A stretch of 64,000 nucleotides of DNA from CBDDBH01 sp965225625 (GTDB taxonomy: Bacteria; Pseudomonadota; Gammaproteobacteria; JADZEE01): contig CBDDBH010000027.1 of NCBI GenBank assembly GCA_965225625.1, positions 158,901-222,900 of the forward strand, given 5' to 3'. The notes under the pieces are model-generated. The model saw only the letters and a list, made by a program, of their open reading frames with translations, was not told where the DNA came from and ran no database searches. The translations under genes and the position numbers were made by a program. This document shows positions 26,135 to 35,844 of this stretch, piece by piece. The stretch's first letter is position 1; each line of letters begins with the position of its first letter.

Positions 26135-26797
26135 TCACGATTGTGGCGGGGTAGGCCGACGATTACGGTGCATTGCCTGCCGATATGCCGGCCGCTCGGC
26201 GTGACGCAGGCGATAGGCCTCCATTGCATCGGAAAACGGTGCTTCAAAATGTATCCCTGCATCCAGGCAGGAAACCAATAGAAGATCCGCACCAGTAAAA
26301 TCATCTCCGAGCAGATTAGGCCTGCCATCGGCAAGCGTCTGCTCGAGGGCGGTGAGCTGCAGAGTGAAGTACTTGCGCGCCGCGGCTACCGCAGCAGGGG
26401 CCTCACCGTAGGTTTCGGCAAGATCCAGATGGCGCCGAATAACGTAGATAGCGGTGGCATCCAGCTCGGTCATGATCAGAAAACACCATTGATCGTAACG
26501 CGCGCGTTCCGCTGTATTAGCTTGTGGTGCCAGGCGTTGATCGCCACCGTAGGTGTCGGCAAGGTAGTTCACAATGGCTGCGCTTTCGCACAAGGTAAAA
26601 GCGCCATCCTGCAGTACCGGGATCTTGCCGTTCGGATTTAGCTGCAAATACTCCGGCGTTTGAGTTTCACCGGTACGCGATCCGATCGGGCGGGTTTCGT
26701 ACTCCATGCCCAGCTCGGCCAGCATCCAATGGGCGCGTAAAGTTCTTGGCGTGCCAACGCCCCAGACAATGGGCATGTTGGATGTTGCAGCATTCAT
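26135..26797 (-). CDS. Glutathione S-transferase family protein
   Basis: A 220-residue two-domain GST. The thioredoxin-like N-terminal half has the PRTLRAHWMLAELGMEYE start, NPNGKIPVLQDG with the cis-proline, and the glutathione-binding FTLCESAAIVNYLAD. The C-terminal half is all helical, with GDDFTGADLLLVSCL as the folding motif. The first residues lack the Ser/Cys-Pro redox motif; the sequence there reads VGTPRTLR. It starts 1 bp after the MFS gene and ends just before the SulP permease, in a TonB-MFS-GST-SulP reverse-strand series. Possible jobs are detoxification or glutathione-dependent cleavage of a substrate, and neither is demonstrable from sequence. Confidence 0.87.
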   Translation of the reverse strand: MNAATSNMPIVWGVGTPRTLRAHWMLAELGMEYETRPIGSRTGETQTPEYLQLNPNGKIPVLQDGAFTLCESAAIVNYLADTYGGDQRLAPQANTAERARYDQWCFLIMTELDATAIYVIRRHLDLAETYGEAPAAVAAARKYFTLQLTALEQTLADGRPNLLGDDFTGADLLLVSCLDAGIHFEAPFSDAMEAYRLRHAERPAYRQAMHRNRRPTPPQS

Positions 26798-26798
26798 C

Positions 26799-27971
26799 TC
26801 AAGTTCTATGCAATCGTGCTCGAGCGATCACAGGCGGTACGATTAGTATAAGGCTGAGTGCGAATAAGACCATACCCATTGCCAGGGTGTCCGCGTACCC
26901 CTCTTGCGATATAAGCGCTGCACCCAGAATGGGACCGATGGCGATCCCCAGCATCTGCAGCGCCGCTGCGTAAACGACCACGCGACCGCTAGCATCGAAA
27001 CTCGCCATCGCCGCCAGCAAATAGGGATGGGTGACGTTCCAAGCATACACGTACAGAGCGACAGCAATAGCGAACGCCAGAGAGGAGGTCGCCTCTCCAA
27101 GCAGCCACATAGCGATAATGCCGCCGATAATGGCCAATGTTATCGGCAATGCGCGATGCACGTGTGCCGCGAGAACAACTGCGGTCAGTCCGCCGCCAAT
27201 ACCGGCTATTTGCGATATAGCGAGGCCGTTGGCCACTTGTTGCTCGCTTGCGCCGGTGGTCAAACCCATGAGGGAAACATACGCCCACACGGTGCCGATT
27301 CCGAGAAAATAGGTCAGCATCGCCGCGAGCGCCATCGATGTTTGCCCTGCCGATAAGCCCCGTGCGGTTGGCAGCGCTGAAGCCGGAACGCCGCCGGAGC
27401 GAGGTAGGAAGCGCAGAAACGGAAGACCGCAAGCGCTTAGCGCTGCAAAAAAAATAACGGCGCCAGCCAGATCCATGCCCGCATACAGCCAGGGCATCGC
27501 TGACATGGCGACAGCGCCATACAGCAGCACCCAGATCATCAAGTAGCCGAAGTTGCGGTCCGGATTAGCGGTGATGCCCACGACCGCGAAGCTTAGCGAG
27601 ACAATGACGCCCGAGCCCAGACCGATGATGAAACGTAACACGATGAACGCCGACAGACCGGAGATCAACAGCGTGATGAGGTTGCCCACCACGACCACCA
27701 GCAGAGCCCAGGTAAATGCCTTTCGCCAATCAATACGCGGTGCAAGATAGGTCATCGCAACAGTGAGCAGGCACATGCCCCACATTTCTGCGCTGGCTAT
27801 GCTGCCTGCCTGCTGCACGCTGAAACCGGCATACACGGTTAGGCCCTTGACCCATTCAGGTTGGGCAATAAAGACGGCGGGACCGATGACTGCCATGACC
27901 ATGGCGGCCGTCAGGGATCCCAGGCTGTTGACGTCGAACGAAGTGTCCGCGGTATTCGGCAACGTTACCAT
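26799..27971 (-). CDS. MFS transporter
   Basis: A 390-residue membrane protein with about 12 hydrophobic helices. The pattern LAPRIDWRKAF follows helix 2 in the position of the MFS loop motif, and FIIGLGSGVIVSLSFAVV matches the glycine-rich helix 4/5 region of the drug/sugar MFS branch. It is distinct from the FYGW-type carriers at 1206 and 42911. It lies 74 bp downstream of the TonB receptor gene and 1 bp from the GST gene, so it may move the same compound across the inner membrane (inference from position). Confidence 0.82.
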   Translation of the reverse strand: MVTLPNTADTSFDVNSLGSLTAAMVMAVIGPAVFIAQPEWVKGLTVYAGFSVQQAGSIASAEMWGMCLLTVAMTYLAPRIDWRKAFTWALLVVVVGNLITLLISGLSAFIVLRFIIGLGSGVIVSLSFAVVGITANPDRNFGYLMIWVLLYGAVAMSAMPWLYAGMDLAGAVIFFAALSACGLPFLRFLPRSGGVPASALPTARGLSAGQTSMALAAMLTYFLGIGTVWAYVSLMGLTTGASEQQVANGLAISQIAGIGGGLTAVVLAAHVHRALPITLAIIGGIIAMWLLGEATSSLAFAIAVALYVYAWNVTHPYLLAAMASFDASGRVVVYAAALQMLGIAIGPILGAALISQEGYADTLAMGMVLFALSLILIVPPVIARARLHRT

Positions 27972-28045
27972 GGGTGCACGCCGATCAGAGTGTACGCGAT
28001 GTTGACAATCGCGCCGTCAGATCCCTTATGCAGAATGTCGAAGCG

Positions 28046-30286
28046 TCAGTTCCAGTTGAATCGAATGCTGCCGCCAACCCAGCGCGGCCGCCCGTAATAC
28101 TCCTGGACCATGCCGAAGATGTCCGGACCGGACAGATCGAATTGCTGAACGCGGTACTCCTCATCGCCGATATTGTTGACGTAAATCGAGGCCTGCCAGC
28201 GCTGATCTGACGTGGTATAAGACAATGCTGCGTTGGCAACGGTGTAGCCGCCCGTATCCAGGGTATCCACCACCCCCGGAAATACGTCTGCAAGACCAAA
28301 AATGTGGCCGGAGCGGTAGTCAAAGTCACCTTGGATCGCCATGGTGCCGTCAAAGACCGCCCACTCGTAGCGGACCAGGCCGCTGAGATTCCAGTCCGGT
28401 GTCTGTACCGGCACCGTCTTCAAGCCGCTGAATTCGAGTTCCGCGTCGATATAACCAACACCGAGTATGACGTCCAAGCCGTCCATCGGCGCTGCCTGCA
28501 ATTCCAACTCGAAGCCGTAGTTCTCGGCGGGTGTGTTGAATGTCAGCGCATCGATGCCGATCAAGTTGAACCCCTGATAGTCGGTATAGTCGTAGTAATA
28601 CGCCGAGCCGTTGAAGTTGGCGCGGCCGTCGAACAAGGTCGATTTGAAACCGATCTCGAAGGCGTCAAGCTCTTCCGGATCGTAGACCATGGTCTCCAGG
28701 GTATTGCCGATTGCCAGCGGCAGAAATGGGGCGTTAAAGCCGCCGGCCTTCACCCCGCGGTTCCAACTCGCGTACAGCAGCAAATTCTCCTTGGGCCGCC
28801 AGTCCAGTTGAGCTTTGGCGGACCATAGGCCATCGGATTGCGACGCCTGGAAATCCACCAGGTTGACGATGACGTCGGGAGCACCGTTGCGTCGTTGGGT
28901 GCCCGGCTGGTAGCGCACGAGATTGTTCTGGTAATCGAGATCTTTCTTTTCGTCGATATAACGAAAACCGAAGATCGCGGTCCACTGCGGATTAATCTCG
29001 TACTCCACTTGTCCAAACATCGACCAGGATTGGATGTCGATCGTGTAGGGGTTGTCGATACCACGGTCGGTGCCGAAGTCGAGGATCCTCATATCCGTCG
29101 GTAGTAGCGGAACCCCGACTATGATCTGCGAAAAGAAATCGCTGAAGATGTTGCTCTCGCCGCCGTTCGAATCATCGATGGCGATGTCGAGGTAGTAGAA
29201 GCCGGTCACCCACTTCATGCGCTCGGTTTCACCGCTGAGTCGAAGTTCCTGCGAAAACTGTTGCGCGTCGGTCGTGACGAAGAAGTTGAATCCCGCCAGC
29301 GGCGACCCGTCGGAGTCCTCTATATAATCGCGTTTCACGGATTGATAATCGGTAATGGAGGTCACCAGTATGCCGTTCGCGTCCCATTTCAACGTCCCGG
29401 TTGCACCCCAGGTTTCGTTATCGTTGTGGCCTTCCTTGTCGTAGTCACCGGCGTGAACGTCGCCGTCGAGATCGACGTAACCCAGCAGAAACGGATCCGG
29501 CAAACCGGGGGTGCGGGCGCCAGTCGTCACGGCGGAAGCAAATTCGAAAAATCCCGTACGGATCTGTTGCAGCGAATAACGGGCGTTCAGTAGTACGTCT
29601 ACGTTTTCGTTCGGCGTGTAAAGCAGTTGAACACGGCCCGCGTAATCATTGGCGTTGTTGAGATCTTCGCCAATCCGGTTCTCGACATAGCCATCGTTGT
29701 GATGCGACGAAAATGACACACGCGCGGCAAGGTTTTCCGCAATGGCGCCGCCGAGCGCCCCCTGAGTCTTGATCTGGTCGTATTCGCCGAAATTGAATTG
29801 GGCGTAGCCATTGGGTTCGGCAGTCGGTTTACGCGTCACGAAGTGCACGAGACCGCCAGTTGCATTTCGACCAAACAATGTTCCCTGCGGGCCGCGCAGG
29901 ATTTCGACGCGCTCCATGTCGAACAGCAGGAACCCGGCGCCGGACATCTGACTGATGTACACCTCGTCAACATAGATCGACACGGGACTTTCATTGTTGG
30001 ACGTAAAGTCGGAACTCGCAGCACCGCGTATGGCGATCGAGTAGTTCGCCTCGCCGTTGGGTTGCACCGTACTCACGCCTGGTGCCAGCGAAGTGACCTG
30101 CTGTGCATTCGTGTAGCCGATCTGGGTCAACTGGTCGCCTGAGAAAGCAGTGATGGCAATGCCCACATCCTGCTTGTTTTGTTCGCGTTTCTGCGCGGTG
30201 ACCACGATTTCTTCCATCAAAGCAGCGTTCGCACCACAAACCGCAAGTGTTGCCAGTAGTGCTGCCAGGTATTTTGCGTTTTGCAT
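28046..30286 (-). CDS. TonB-dependent outer-membrane receptor
   Basis: About 746 residues from ATG 30286, which has an AGGA site upstream (a GTG at 30292 would add two residues). A signal peptide (KYLAALLATLAVCGANA) is followed by the TonB box EEIVVTAQKREQ, a plug domain with SIYVDEVYIS and VEILRGPQGTLFGRNATGG, and a beta-barrel ending in the aromatic strand GGSIRFNWN. The start of the mature protein and the NQDVGIAI-like plug opening place it with receptors of the group common in marine gammaproteobacteria and sphingomonads for organic molecules rather than typical siderophores (inference). It is first in the reverse-strand TonB-MFS-GST-SulP series and diverges from the hydrolase at 30542. 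Confidence 0.92.
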   Translation of the reverse strand: MQNAKYLAALLATLAVCGANAALMEEIVVTAQKREQNKQDVGIAITAFSGDQLTQIGYTNAQQVTSLAPGVSTVQPNGEANYSIAIRGAASSDFTSNNESPVSIYVDEVYISQMSGAGFLLFDMERVEILRGPQGTLFGRNATGGLVHFVTRKPTAEPNGYAQFNFGEYDQIKTQGALGGAIAENLAARVSFSSHHNDGYVENRIGEDLNNANDYAGRVQLLYTPNENVDVLLNARYSLQQIRTGFFEFASAVTTGARTPGLPDPFLLGYVDLDGDVHAGDYDKEGHNDNETWGATGTLKWDANGILVTSITDYQSVKRDYIEDSDGSPLAGFNFFVTTDAQQFSQELRLSGETERMKWVTGFYYLDIAIDDSNGGESNIFSDFFSQIIVGVPLLPTDMRILDFGTDRGIDNPYTIDIQSWSMFGQVEYEINPQWTAIFGFRYIDEKKDLDYQNNLVRYQPGTQRRNGAPDVIVNLVDFQASQSDGLWSAKAQLDWRPKENLLLYASWNRGVKAGGFNAPFLPLAIGNTLETMVYDPEELDAFEIGFKSTLFDGRANFNGSAYYYDYTDYQGFNLIGIDALTFNTPAENYGFELELQAAPMDGLDVILGVGYIDAELEFSGLKTVPVQTPDWNLSGLVRYEWAVFDGTMAIQGDFDYRSGHIFGLADVFPGVVDTLDTGGYTVANAALSYTTSDQRWQASIYVNNIGDEEYRVQQFDLSGPDIFGMVQEYYGRPRWVGGSIRFNWN

Positions 30287-30541
30287 CGTCACGTCCTAAT
30301 TATTTCACTGTTAGTGAGTTGGCAGTTATTCTAAGGTGAGTGTCCAGACGGTACAACAAATTGCGATAAAGACCGCCGTATCAGGGCTGATTGTCGCTAC
30401 ACAAACAATGGTGGTGTTGCCGTTAAGCAACAACCGCTGCGGCGACCTTTATCTCGGTAGACCCCGTGGACGCGCCGCTACGAAATCGCTATGGTTTGCT
30501 CACAACCCGCCGTCAAACGTGATCTCTTGCAGGAGGCTGGA

Positions 30542-31207
30542 ATGCCGATACAAATTGATCAATTCAATCCCGAATCCACCGCCGTTATCGTCGTCGATAT
30601 GCAGTCGGACTTCATCGTCCCAGGCGCACCGCTGGAAACCCCAATGGGCCGCGATATATTTCCCAATTTGCAGCGCATCATCGCATACGCGCGGCAGACC
30701 GGCATGCGCGTCATTTACACCGCCCATGTTCATCGTCGGGACGGCTCCGATCTGGGCCTGTTCGGCGAGATCTGGCCGCCTATCGGACGCGGTGATGCCT
30801 TGGTTGACGAGCAAGCCGGTGTTGACATGGTCTCGGAAGTTGCTCCAATGGCTGAGGAACTCATCATAAAGAAGCATCGCTACAGCGGTTTTTTCGGCAC
30901 GGATCTAGACATGATCCTGCGCACCGGAAAAATAGACACGGTCGTGGTAACCGGCGTGACCACGGAGAACTGCTGCCACGCTACCGCTCGCGACGCGATG
31001 TTCAACGGCTATCGCGTCGCTTTTATCTCGGATGCGACCGGCACCTTCGATTATCCGGATATCGGGTTTGGCGCCTTGCCGGCGGCGGAAGTGCATCGGG
31101 TGTCGCTGGGGATCCTGGGCGTCTCAACGGCGCATGTAATGGACACTGACGAATTTATCCAACGCAGCGGCGTACAGCAGGTCGAGAAGGTAGCGCTCGG
31201 CGGTTGA
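30542..31207 (+). CDS. Isochorismatase-like cysteine hydrolase
   Basis: A 221-residue protein of the isochorismatase/nicotinamidase superfamily. The catalytic triad is visible: D19 in VVDMQSDF, K111 in IIKKHRYSGF and C144 in VTTENCCHATARDA. An extra cysteine follows directly (C145). Members hydrolyse amide, ureido or enol-ether bonds; the family includes biuret hydrolases, N-carbamoylsarcosine amidases and peroxyureidoacrylate hydrolases. The ATG at 30542 was chosen for a perfect AGGAGG site. It overlaps the cyclophilin gene by one base. A second, clearly different member lies at 47322-47933. Confidence 0.87.
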   Translation: MPIQIDQFNPESTAVIVVDMQSDFIVPGAPLETPMGRDIFPNLQRIIAYARQTGMRVIYTAHVHRRDGSDLGLFGEIWPPIGRGDALVDEQAGVDMVSEVAPMAEELIIKKHRYSGFFGTDLDMILRTGKIDTVVVTGVTTENCCHATARDAMFNGYRVAFISDATGTFDYPDIGFGALPAAEVHRVSLGILGVSTAHVMDTDEFIQRSGVQQVEKVALGG

Positions 31208-31773
31208 TGCATAAGCTTTGTTTTCTGTTAGCCGCGCTGGTACTCAGTGGTGCGGCGGCGGCGGCCGATGCTCCGCGGATCGAATTGCGCACCAGCAAGG
31301 GCGTGATTGTTGTTGAATTGGATATCGAGAAAGCGCCACGGACGGTGCGCAATTTCCTCAATTATGTCGAGAACAAGTATTACGATGAGATGATTTTCCA
31401 CCGCGTAATCGCGGGATGGGTGATCCAGTCCGGGGGGTATACCGAGGATCTTGTCGCCTACGAAACCGAACCACCCATTCGCAACGAAGCGGTCAATGGC
31501 CTGCAGAACATCCGCGGCACGATCGCAATGGCACGCGGAGCTGATCCGCACTCGGCCGATTCGCAGTTCTACATCAATCTCGATGACAACGATTCACTGG
31601 ATCACGAGGCACGCACCATGCGCCACTACGGGTACTGTGTCTTCGGTCGGGTGGTCCAAGGCATGGATGTCGTTGACGCCATTGGCGCTGTCGAAACAAA
31701 GCCGCGCGGGGGGCTGGATGATCTGCCCGTGGAAGCCGTGCTTATCGAGCGGGCCGCACTGTTGAACCCGTGA
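31207..31773 (+). CDS. Secreted cyclophilin-type peptidyl-prolyl cis-trans isomerase
   Basis: A 188-residue protein with a cleavable signal peptide (MHKLCFLLAALVLSGAAAAA), followed by a single cyclophilin domain: VRNFLNYVENKYYDEMIFHRVI with the catalytic FHR arginine, GTIAMARG, and SQFYINLDDNDSLD. It resembles periplasmic PpiA, which assists folding of exported proteins. The ATG at 31207 overlaps the last base of the upstream hydrolase stop; a TTG one codon earlier is possible. The FGRVVQGMDVVDAI close is standard. There is no obvious metabolic link to its neighbours. Confidence 0.92.
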   Translation: MHKLCFLLAALVLSGAAAAADAPRIELRTSKGVIVVELDIEKAPRTVRNFLNYVENKYYDEMIFHRVIAGWVIQSGGYTEDLVAYETEPPIRNEAVNGLQNIRGTIAMARGADPHSADSQFYINLDDNDSLDHEARTMRHYGYCVFGRVVQGMDVVDAIGAVETKPRGGLDDLPVEAVLIERAALLNP

Positions 31774-32003
31774 AGCCGCTCAATGGGTTGTGACAGAAGT
31801 GTCCGCGCCGGATGAAGCATAGCCGCTCAGCATCCGCATCGGTGGTCGTCGAATGCTTAGCGCTCAACGTGTGCACTGCCGCTGTCATAACGGTGGATCG
31901 ATCTCGGTGCTGGGAATAGCTTGTGTATACTGTCGCATCGAAAAGCAAGCCGCCCCTTGCTGTGGGCGTACCGGAACTAAGGTTTAGGAAGAGACCTTAA
32001 AGC

Positions 32004-32867
32004 GTGAAACCAAACGATTTCGCATACGCCAAGGCGCAGTCCGTCGACCACGCTCTCGAGTTACTCGCAGGCAACGGGGATACCGCCAAAATTCTCGCCG
32101 GTGGTCAGAGCCTGAACGCAACGCTCAACATGCGCCTGTCGGCGCCAGAGTTGCTTGTCGATATTAACGCGCTCGATGAATTGCGCGGTATCGATTTGGA
32201 TGGTGACAGGCTGCGCATCGGCGCCCTGACTCGCCACGTGGAATTGCAGCGCTCCCCCCTTGTGGCCGAACATCTGCCGTTGATTGCCCAGGCTATCGAA
32301 CATGTAGCCCACGCGGCGGTGCGTAATCGCGGCACCATTGGCGGCAATATGGCCTTCGCTGATCCGGCGTCGGAGTTACCGGCCTGTGCGCTCGCGCTTG
32401 GCGCCGAAATCACGATTGTAAGTCGTGCGGGAGAACGCCAGGTGCCGGTATCCCAGTATTTCAAGGCCTTGTATGAAACAGATCTCGGGCCTGAGGAGTT
32501 ATTGCTGGCGATCAGTTTTCCGGTGGCGACAGCGGCGAGCGTAAACGCGTTTCGTGAGTTCGTGCGTCGCCGTGGCGATTTCGCGACGACGGGTCTGGCA
32601 GTGAGCGGTGAGTGGAACGGTTCCACATTCGAACGTTTCTCGCCCGTATTTTTCGGCTTGAGCGATAAACCTGTTTTAGCAGCAACAGCCGCCAGTGAAA
32701 TAGTCGACCGGGTGGTCACGGACGTCGAAATCGAGCGAGCCCAAGGCGCCTTGGCGGCCGAGTTGAATATTATGGGCGACACCCACGCCAGCGCCGAGTA
32801 CAAGTTGCACCTGGCGCAGCATTATCTGGCAGAGACGATAAGGCAATTGTATGGCGCAAAGCGATAA
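32004..32867 (+). CDS. Xanthine dehydrogenase family FAD-binding subunit (CoxM-like)
   Basis: A 287-residue medium subunit of a molybdenum hydroxylase. The FAD-binding signatures AGGQSLNATLNMRL (residues about 32-45) and RNRGTIGGNMAFADPASELPA (about 109-129) are intact. It passes electrons from the 2Fe-2S subunit through FAD to an acceptor. It begins with GTG after a 230-bp gap that carries no recognisable gene and probably holds the promoter. Its end overlaps the iron-sulfur subunit by 17 bp. The order FAD, Fe-S, Mo subunit is that of CO-dehydrogenase-like operons, but the Mo subunit lacks the CO-specific motif. Confidence 0.92.
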   Translation: MKPNDFAYAKAQSVDHALELLAGNGDTAKILAGGQSLNATLNMRLSAPELLVDINALDELRGIDLDGDRLRIGALTRHVELQRSPLVAEHLPLIAQAIEHVAHAAVRNRGTIGGNMAFADPASELPACALALGAEITIVSRAGERQVPVSQYFKALYETDLGPEELLLAISFPVATAASVNAFREFVRRRGDFATTGLAVSGEWNGSTFERFSPVFFGLSDKPVLAATAASEIVDRVVTDVEIERAQGALAAELNIMGDTHASAEYKLHLAQHYLAETIRQLYGAKR

Positions 32868-33363
32868 CAGCGTTGAAGTCAGCATCGGCGTGAACGGCTC
32901 TGCCGTACGGCGTCGAATTTCGCCGCGGCAGAGCCTGGCGGATTTTCTACGCTATGACCTCGGTTTTACCGGCACCCACGTGGGTTGTGAACACGGGATC
33001 TGCGGCGCGTGCACTGTGCGTCTGAACGGCCAAATCGTACGTTCCTGTCTGACGCTTGCGGTACAGGTTGATTCCCAGGAAGTGGAGACCATCGAAGGGG
33101 TTACTGCCAGCGGTGAAATTGCGGATTTGCAAAGCGCCTTTCAACGCAACAATGCTGCGCAATGTGGGTTTTGTACGCCAGGCATGTTGCTCACGGCCGC
33201 AGAGTTTCTTAGCCTTAACGACAACCCGGACAGGCAGGCGATTCGCGATTACCTGTCCGGCAACCTGTGCCGCTGTACCGGTTATCAGGCCATAGTCGAT
33301 GCGGTCGAGCAGACCGCTAAACAACGTGCTGATGGCGACCAGAACGTAGGCCAGAAATGCTGA
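32851..33363 (+). CDS. Xanthine dehydrogenase family 2Fe-2S subunit (CoxS-like)
   Basis: A 170-residue small subunit with two 2Fe-2S clusters. The plant-ferredoxin-type cluster is bound by GCEHGICGACTVRLNG plus a later RSCL. The second sits in the helical domain (CGFCTPGMLL and NLCRCTGYQAI). All eight cysteines are visible. It shuttles electrons from molybdenum to FAD. It overlaps both neighbours (17 bp with the FAD subunit, 7 bp with the large subunit at ATGCTGA), indicating strict co-translation. Confidence 0.95.
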   Translation: MAQSDNSVEVSIGVNGSAVRRRISPRQSLADFLRYDLGFTGTHVGCEHGICGACTVRLNGQIVRSCLTLAVQVDSQEVETIEGVTASGEIADLQSAFQRNNAAQCGFCTPGMLLTAAEFLSLNDNPDRQAIRDYLSGNLCRCTGYQAIVDAVEQTAKQRADGDQNVGQKC

Positions 33364-35708
33364 CCAAGGGTCTCGTCGGTCGAAGCGTAGAGCGCCTGAA
33401 CGCGGTGACGTTCATCCATGGCCGCGGTCGTTATCTGGACGACATCTCCTTACCGGGCATGCTGCACGTGTTTTTTGTCCGCAGCCCCTATGCCCATGCA
33501 CGCATCGTCAGCATCGACGTCACCGAAGCGGCGGGCTCACCCGGCGTTATCGCAGTCGTAACCGGTAACGACATACGCGCCCACTGCCAGCCGTGGACGC
33601 CCGTACTAACCCATCTGGGTGAAATGAAAACTGCATCCCAGGTCGCGCTGCCCACTGATGTCGTTCGTTGGCAGGGTGAGCCAGTCGTTGCCGTGATTGC
33701 CGAATCCCGCGCACTGGCGGAGGACGCGGGCGATCTGGTGACAATCGACTTCGAGGAAATGCCAGTTGTCAGTGATATCGAAGCCGCGCTTGATGATCAG
33801 GGCGCGCTGGTGCATCCGCAACTCGGCACCAACGTGGCGTGGCGTATCGACATCGATGCCGGCGACACCGCCGCCGCGTTCACAGGTGCACACAAAGTTG
33901 TAGAACGCACGTTTCATGTCGGGCGCCAAACAGGTATTACGCTCGAGACCCGTGGCGTCGTGGCCGATCATGATCCTGCGCGTGGTTATCTGACTCTGCA
34001 CCACTGCACGCAAGTCCCGCACATCATGCGTTCGGTGTATTCGCAGGTGTTGGGGTTGCCGGAGAATCAGTTGCGTATCGCCTGTCCCGATATTGGCGGC
34101 GGATTCGGACTGAAACTACACACCTATCCGGACGAGGTGGCCACCGCCGCGATCAGCATGTTGCTCGGCCGGCCAGTCAAATTTGTTGCGGATCGTCTCG
34201 AGTCGTTTGTGTCTGATATTCATTGTCGCGGACATCGTATTGCCGCGAAGATCGGCGTCGCCGAGGACGGCAAAATCGAGGCTATGCAAATTGATGATCT
34301 GGCCGGCGGCGGGGCATATTTAATCCATCCGCGCACCAGCATTATCGAGCCATTTCTGGTGGCTATCTGCACGCCGCTTGCGTATGACTTTGACAATTAC
34401 AAAGCGAGCGCGGCGCTGGTCTATCAGAACAAGGTCGCTACCGGGCAGTATCGTGGCGTGGGTATGCCTATTGCCACCCTGGTTGCGGAAGGGCTGGTCG
34501 ATGCAGCCGCAACAGCAATCGGCATGGATAAAGCCGCCATCCGCAAACGCAACCTGATTGCCGACGACAGCTATCCCAGGACTGCCGTGTCCGGTGAGTT
34601 TCTCGAAGGTATGTCGCAGCAGGCTGCCTTCGATAAATTGCTCGCGATGATGGATTATGAGCAACTGCGCAAAGAACAAACCGACTTACGTGCTGATGGG
34701 CACTACCGGGGGATCGGTCTTTGCAGCGCGGTCGAGGGTACCGCGCCGAGCCCCGCCATCTACGCCGAAGGGGGCGCGCCCATCAGTTCGCGCGATGCAT
34801 GCACGCTTCGTCTGGAAGCCGACGGTAGTATCACCTGTTCCACCGGGCTGACGGATCAGGGGCAGGGCGGACAAACGATCATGGGCCAGATCGTTGCGGA
34901 AACCATCGGCGTACCGCTTGATTGGGTACGCGTAGTTATGGGTGACACCGAAACGACGCCATTCGGCGGTGGTACCTGGGCGTCGCGGGGCACCGCGATC
35001 GCGGGCGAGGCGGCGCTACGATCCGCCAAGGACTTTCGCGCAAAAATACTCGAAGTAGCAAGTGCGTTAAAAGAGGCGCCGGTAGATGCTCTGGACATCG
35101 TTGACGGCGAGGTCATTTCCGTCGAAGCAAAAGAGTCTTTATTGACGCTGCGCGATGTCGGTCGCGCCGTGCATTTCACAACCCATCGTCTGCCCAGCGA
35201 ACTTGAGCCGGAGCTGGTTGTTACCCGACATTATAGTCAGCGCGAGCAGATGATGATTTACGCCAACTGCTCGCTGGGCGTGTCGCTCGATGTCGACGTG
35301 AACACAGGGCTGGTCACTCTGCACAAAGTATGGGTAGTCGACGATTGTGGCCGGGTAATCAACGAAAAATTAGTTGCCGAACAGATGCGCGCCGGGGTTG
35401 TGCAGGGGATCGGCTCGGTTCTCTATGAGGAATGTTTGTACGACGAAAATGGTCAGCTGACCAACGGCAGTCTCGTGGATTACCTGGTGCCGATGGCGGG
35501 AGAGATGCCCGACATTGATTTCGCGCATATCGAGACTCCCACCAAGGCTACCGAACTGGGCGCCAAAGGGTGTGGTGAGGCTGGAATAATCGGGATCTGC
35601 GCGGCAGTGATGAATGGTATCAACGACGCTTTGGAGCCATTCGAAGCGGTGCTCACATCGCAGCCATTCACACCCGAGAAAATTCTGCGCGCGCTTGGCA
35701 AATTTTGA
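33357..35708 (+). CDS. Xanthine dehydrogenase family molybdopterin-binding large subunit
   Basis: A 783-residue catalytic subunit. It starts VGRSVERLNAVTFIHGRGRYLDDI, has the molybdopterin-contact segment IACPDIGGGFGLK, and carries the active-site loop GQYRGVGMP near residue 362, where form I CO dehydrogenases would have AYxCSFR. That motif is absent, so CO is not the expected substrate. The catalytic glutamate is present in KGCGEAGIIG near residue 738. Expected chemistry is hydroxylation of a C-H bond or aldehyde oxidation with water as oxygen donor; the real substrate is unknown. Candidate maturation genes occur at 44264-46433 and 52002-54678, not directly beside it. Confidence 0.93.
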   Translation: MLTKGLVGRSVERLNAVTFIHGRGRYLDDISLPGMLHVFFVRSPYAHARIVSIDVTEAAGSPGVIAVVTGNDIRAHCQPWTPVLTHLGEMKTASQVALPTDVVRWQGEPVVAVIAESRALAEDAGDLVTIDFEEMPVVSDIEAALDDQGALVHPQLGTNVAWRIDIDAGDTAAAFTGAHKVVERTFHVGRQTGITLETRGVVADHDPARGYLTLHHCTQVPHIMRSVYSQVLGLPENQLRIACPDIGGGFGLKLHTYPDEVATAAISMLLGRPVKFVADRLESFVSDIHCRGHRIAAKIGVAEDGKIEAMQIDDLAGGGAYLIHPRTSIIEPFLVAICTPLAYDFDNYKASAALVYQNKVATGQYRGVGMPIATLVAEGLVDAAATAIGMDKAAIRKRNLIADDSYPRTAVSGEFLEGMSQQAAFDKLLAMMDYEQLRKEQTDLRADGHYRGIGLCSAVEGTAPSPAIYAEGGAPISSRDACTLRLEADGSITCSTGLTDQGQGGQTIMGQIVAETIGVPLDWVRVVMGDTETTPFGGGTWASRGTAIAGEAALRSAKDFRAKILEVASALKEAPVDALDIVDGEVISVEAKESLLTLRDVGRAVHFTTHRLPSELEPELVVTRHYSQREQMMIYANCSLGVSLDVDVNTGLVTLHKVWVVDDCGRVINEKLVAEQMRAGVVQGIGSVLYEECLYDENGQLTNGSLVDYLVPMAGEMPDIDFAHIETPTKATELGAKGCGEAGIIGICAAVMNGINDALEPFEAVLTSQPFTPEKILRALGKF

Positions 35709-35844
35709 TTGGCCACGGCCTGCCGATTTGAGCAGCGTCCCGTGCTATACATACCAGCCAGTGTCGGTCGGGCTATTGTCACTGACCCCGGTTTTTCGCT
35801 AATGTGGTGTACCGTTCAACTCCAGCTTCGCTAAGGAATAGTAG

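Noticed and set aside
26131..26334. N-terminal 68 residues of the SulP permease frame
   Set aside because: They overlap the GST gene on the same strand and look unlike a SulP N-terminus; a TTG directly after the GST stop was preferred.
31774..32003. A promoter upstream of the molybdenum hydroxylase (TATACT at 31926)
   Set aside because: A -10-like hexamer is present but no acceptable -35 is found at the right spacing, so it was not listed as a feature.
33357..35708. CO dehydrogenase large subunit (CoxL form I)
   Set aside because: The active-site loop reads GQYRGVGMP and lacks AYxCSFR, so carbon monoxide oxidation is not supported although the gene order is Cox-like.
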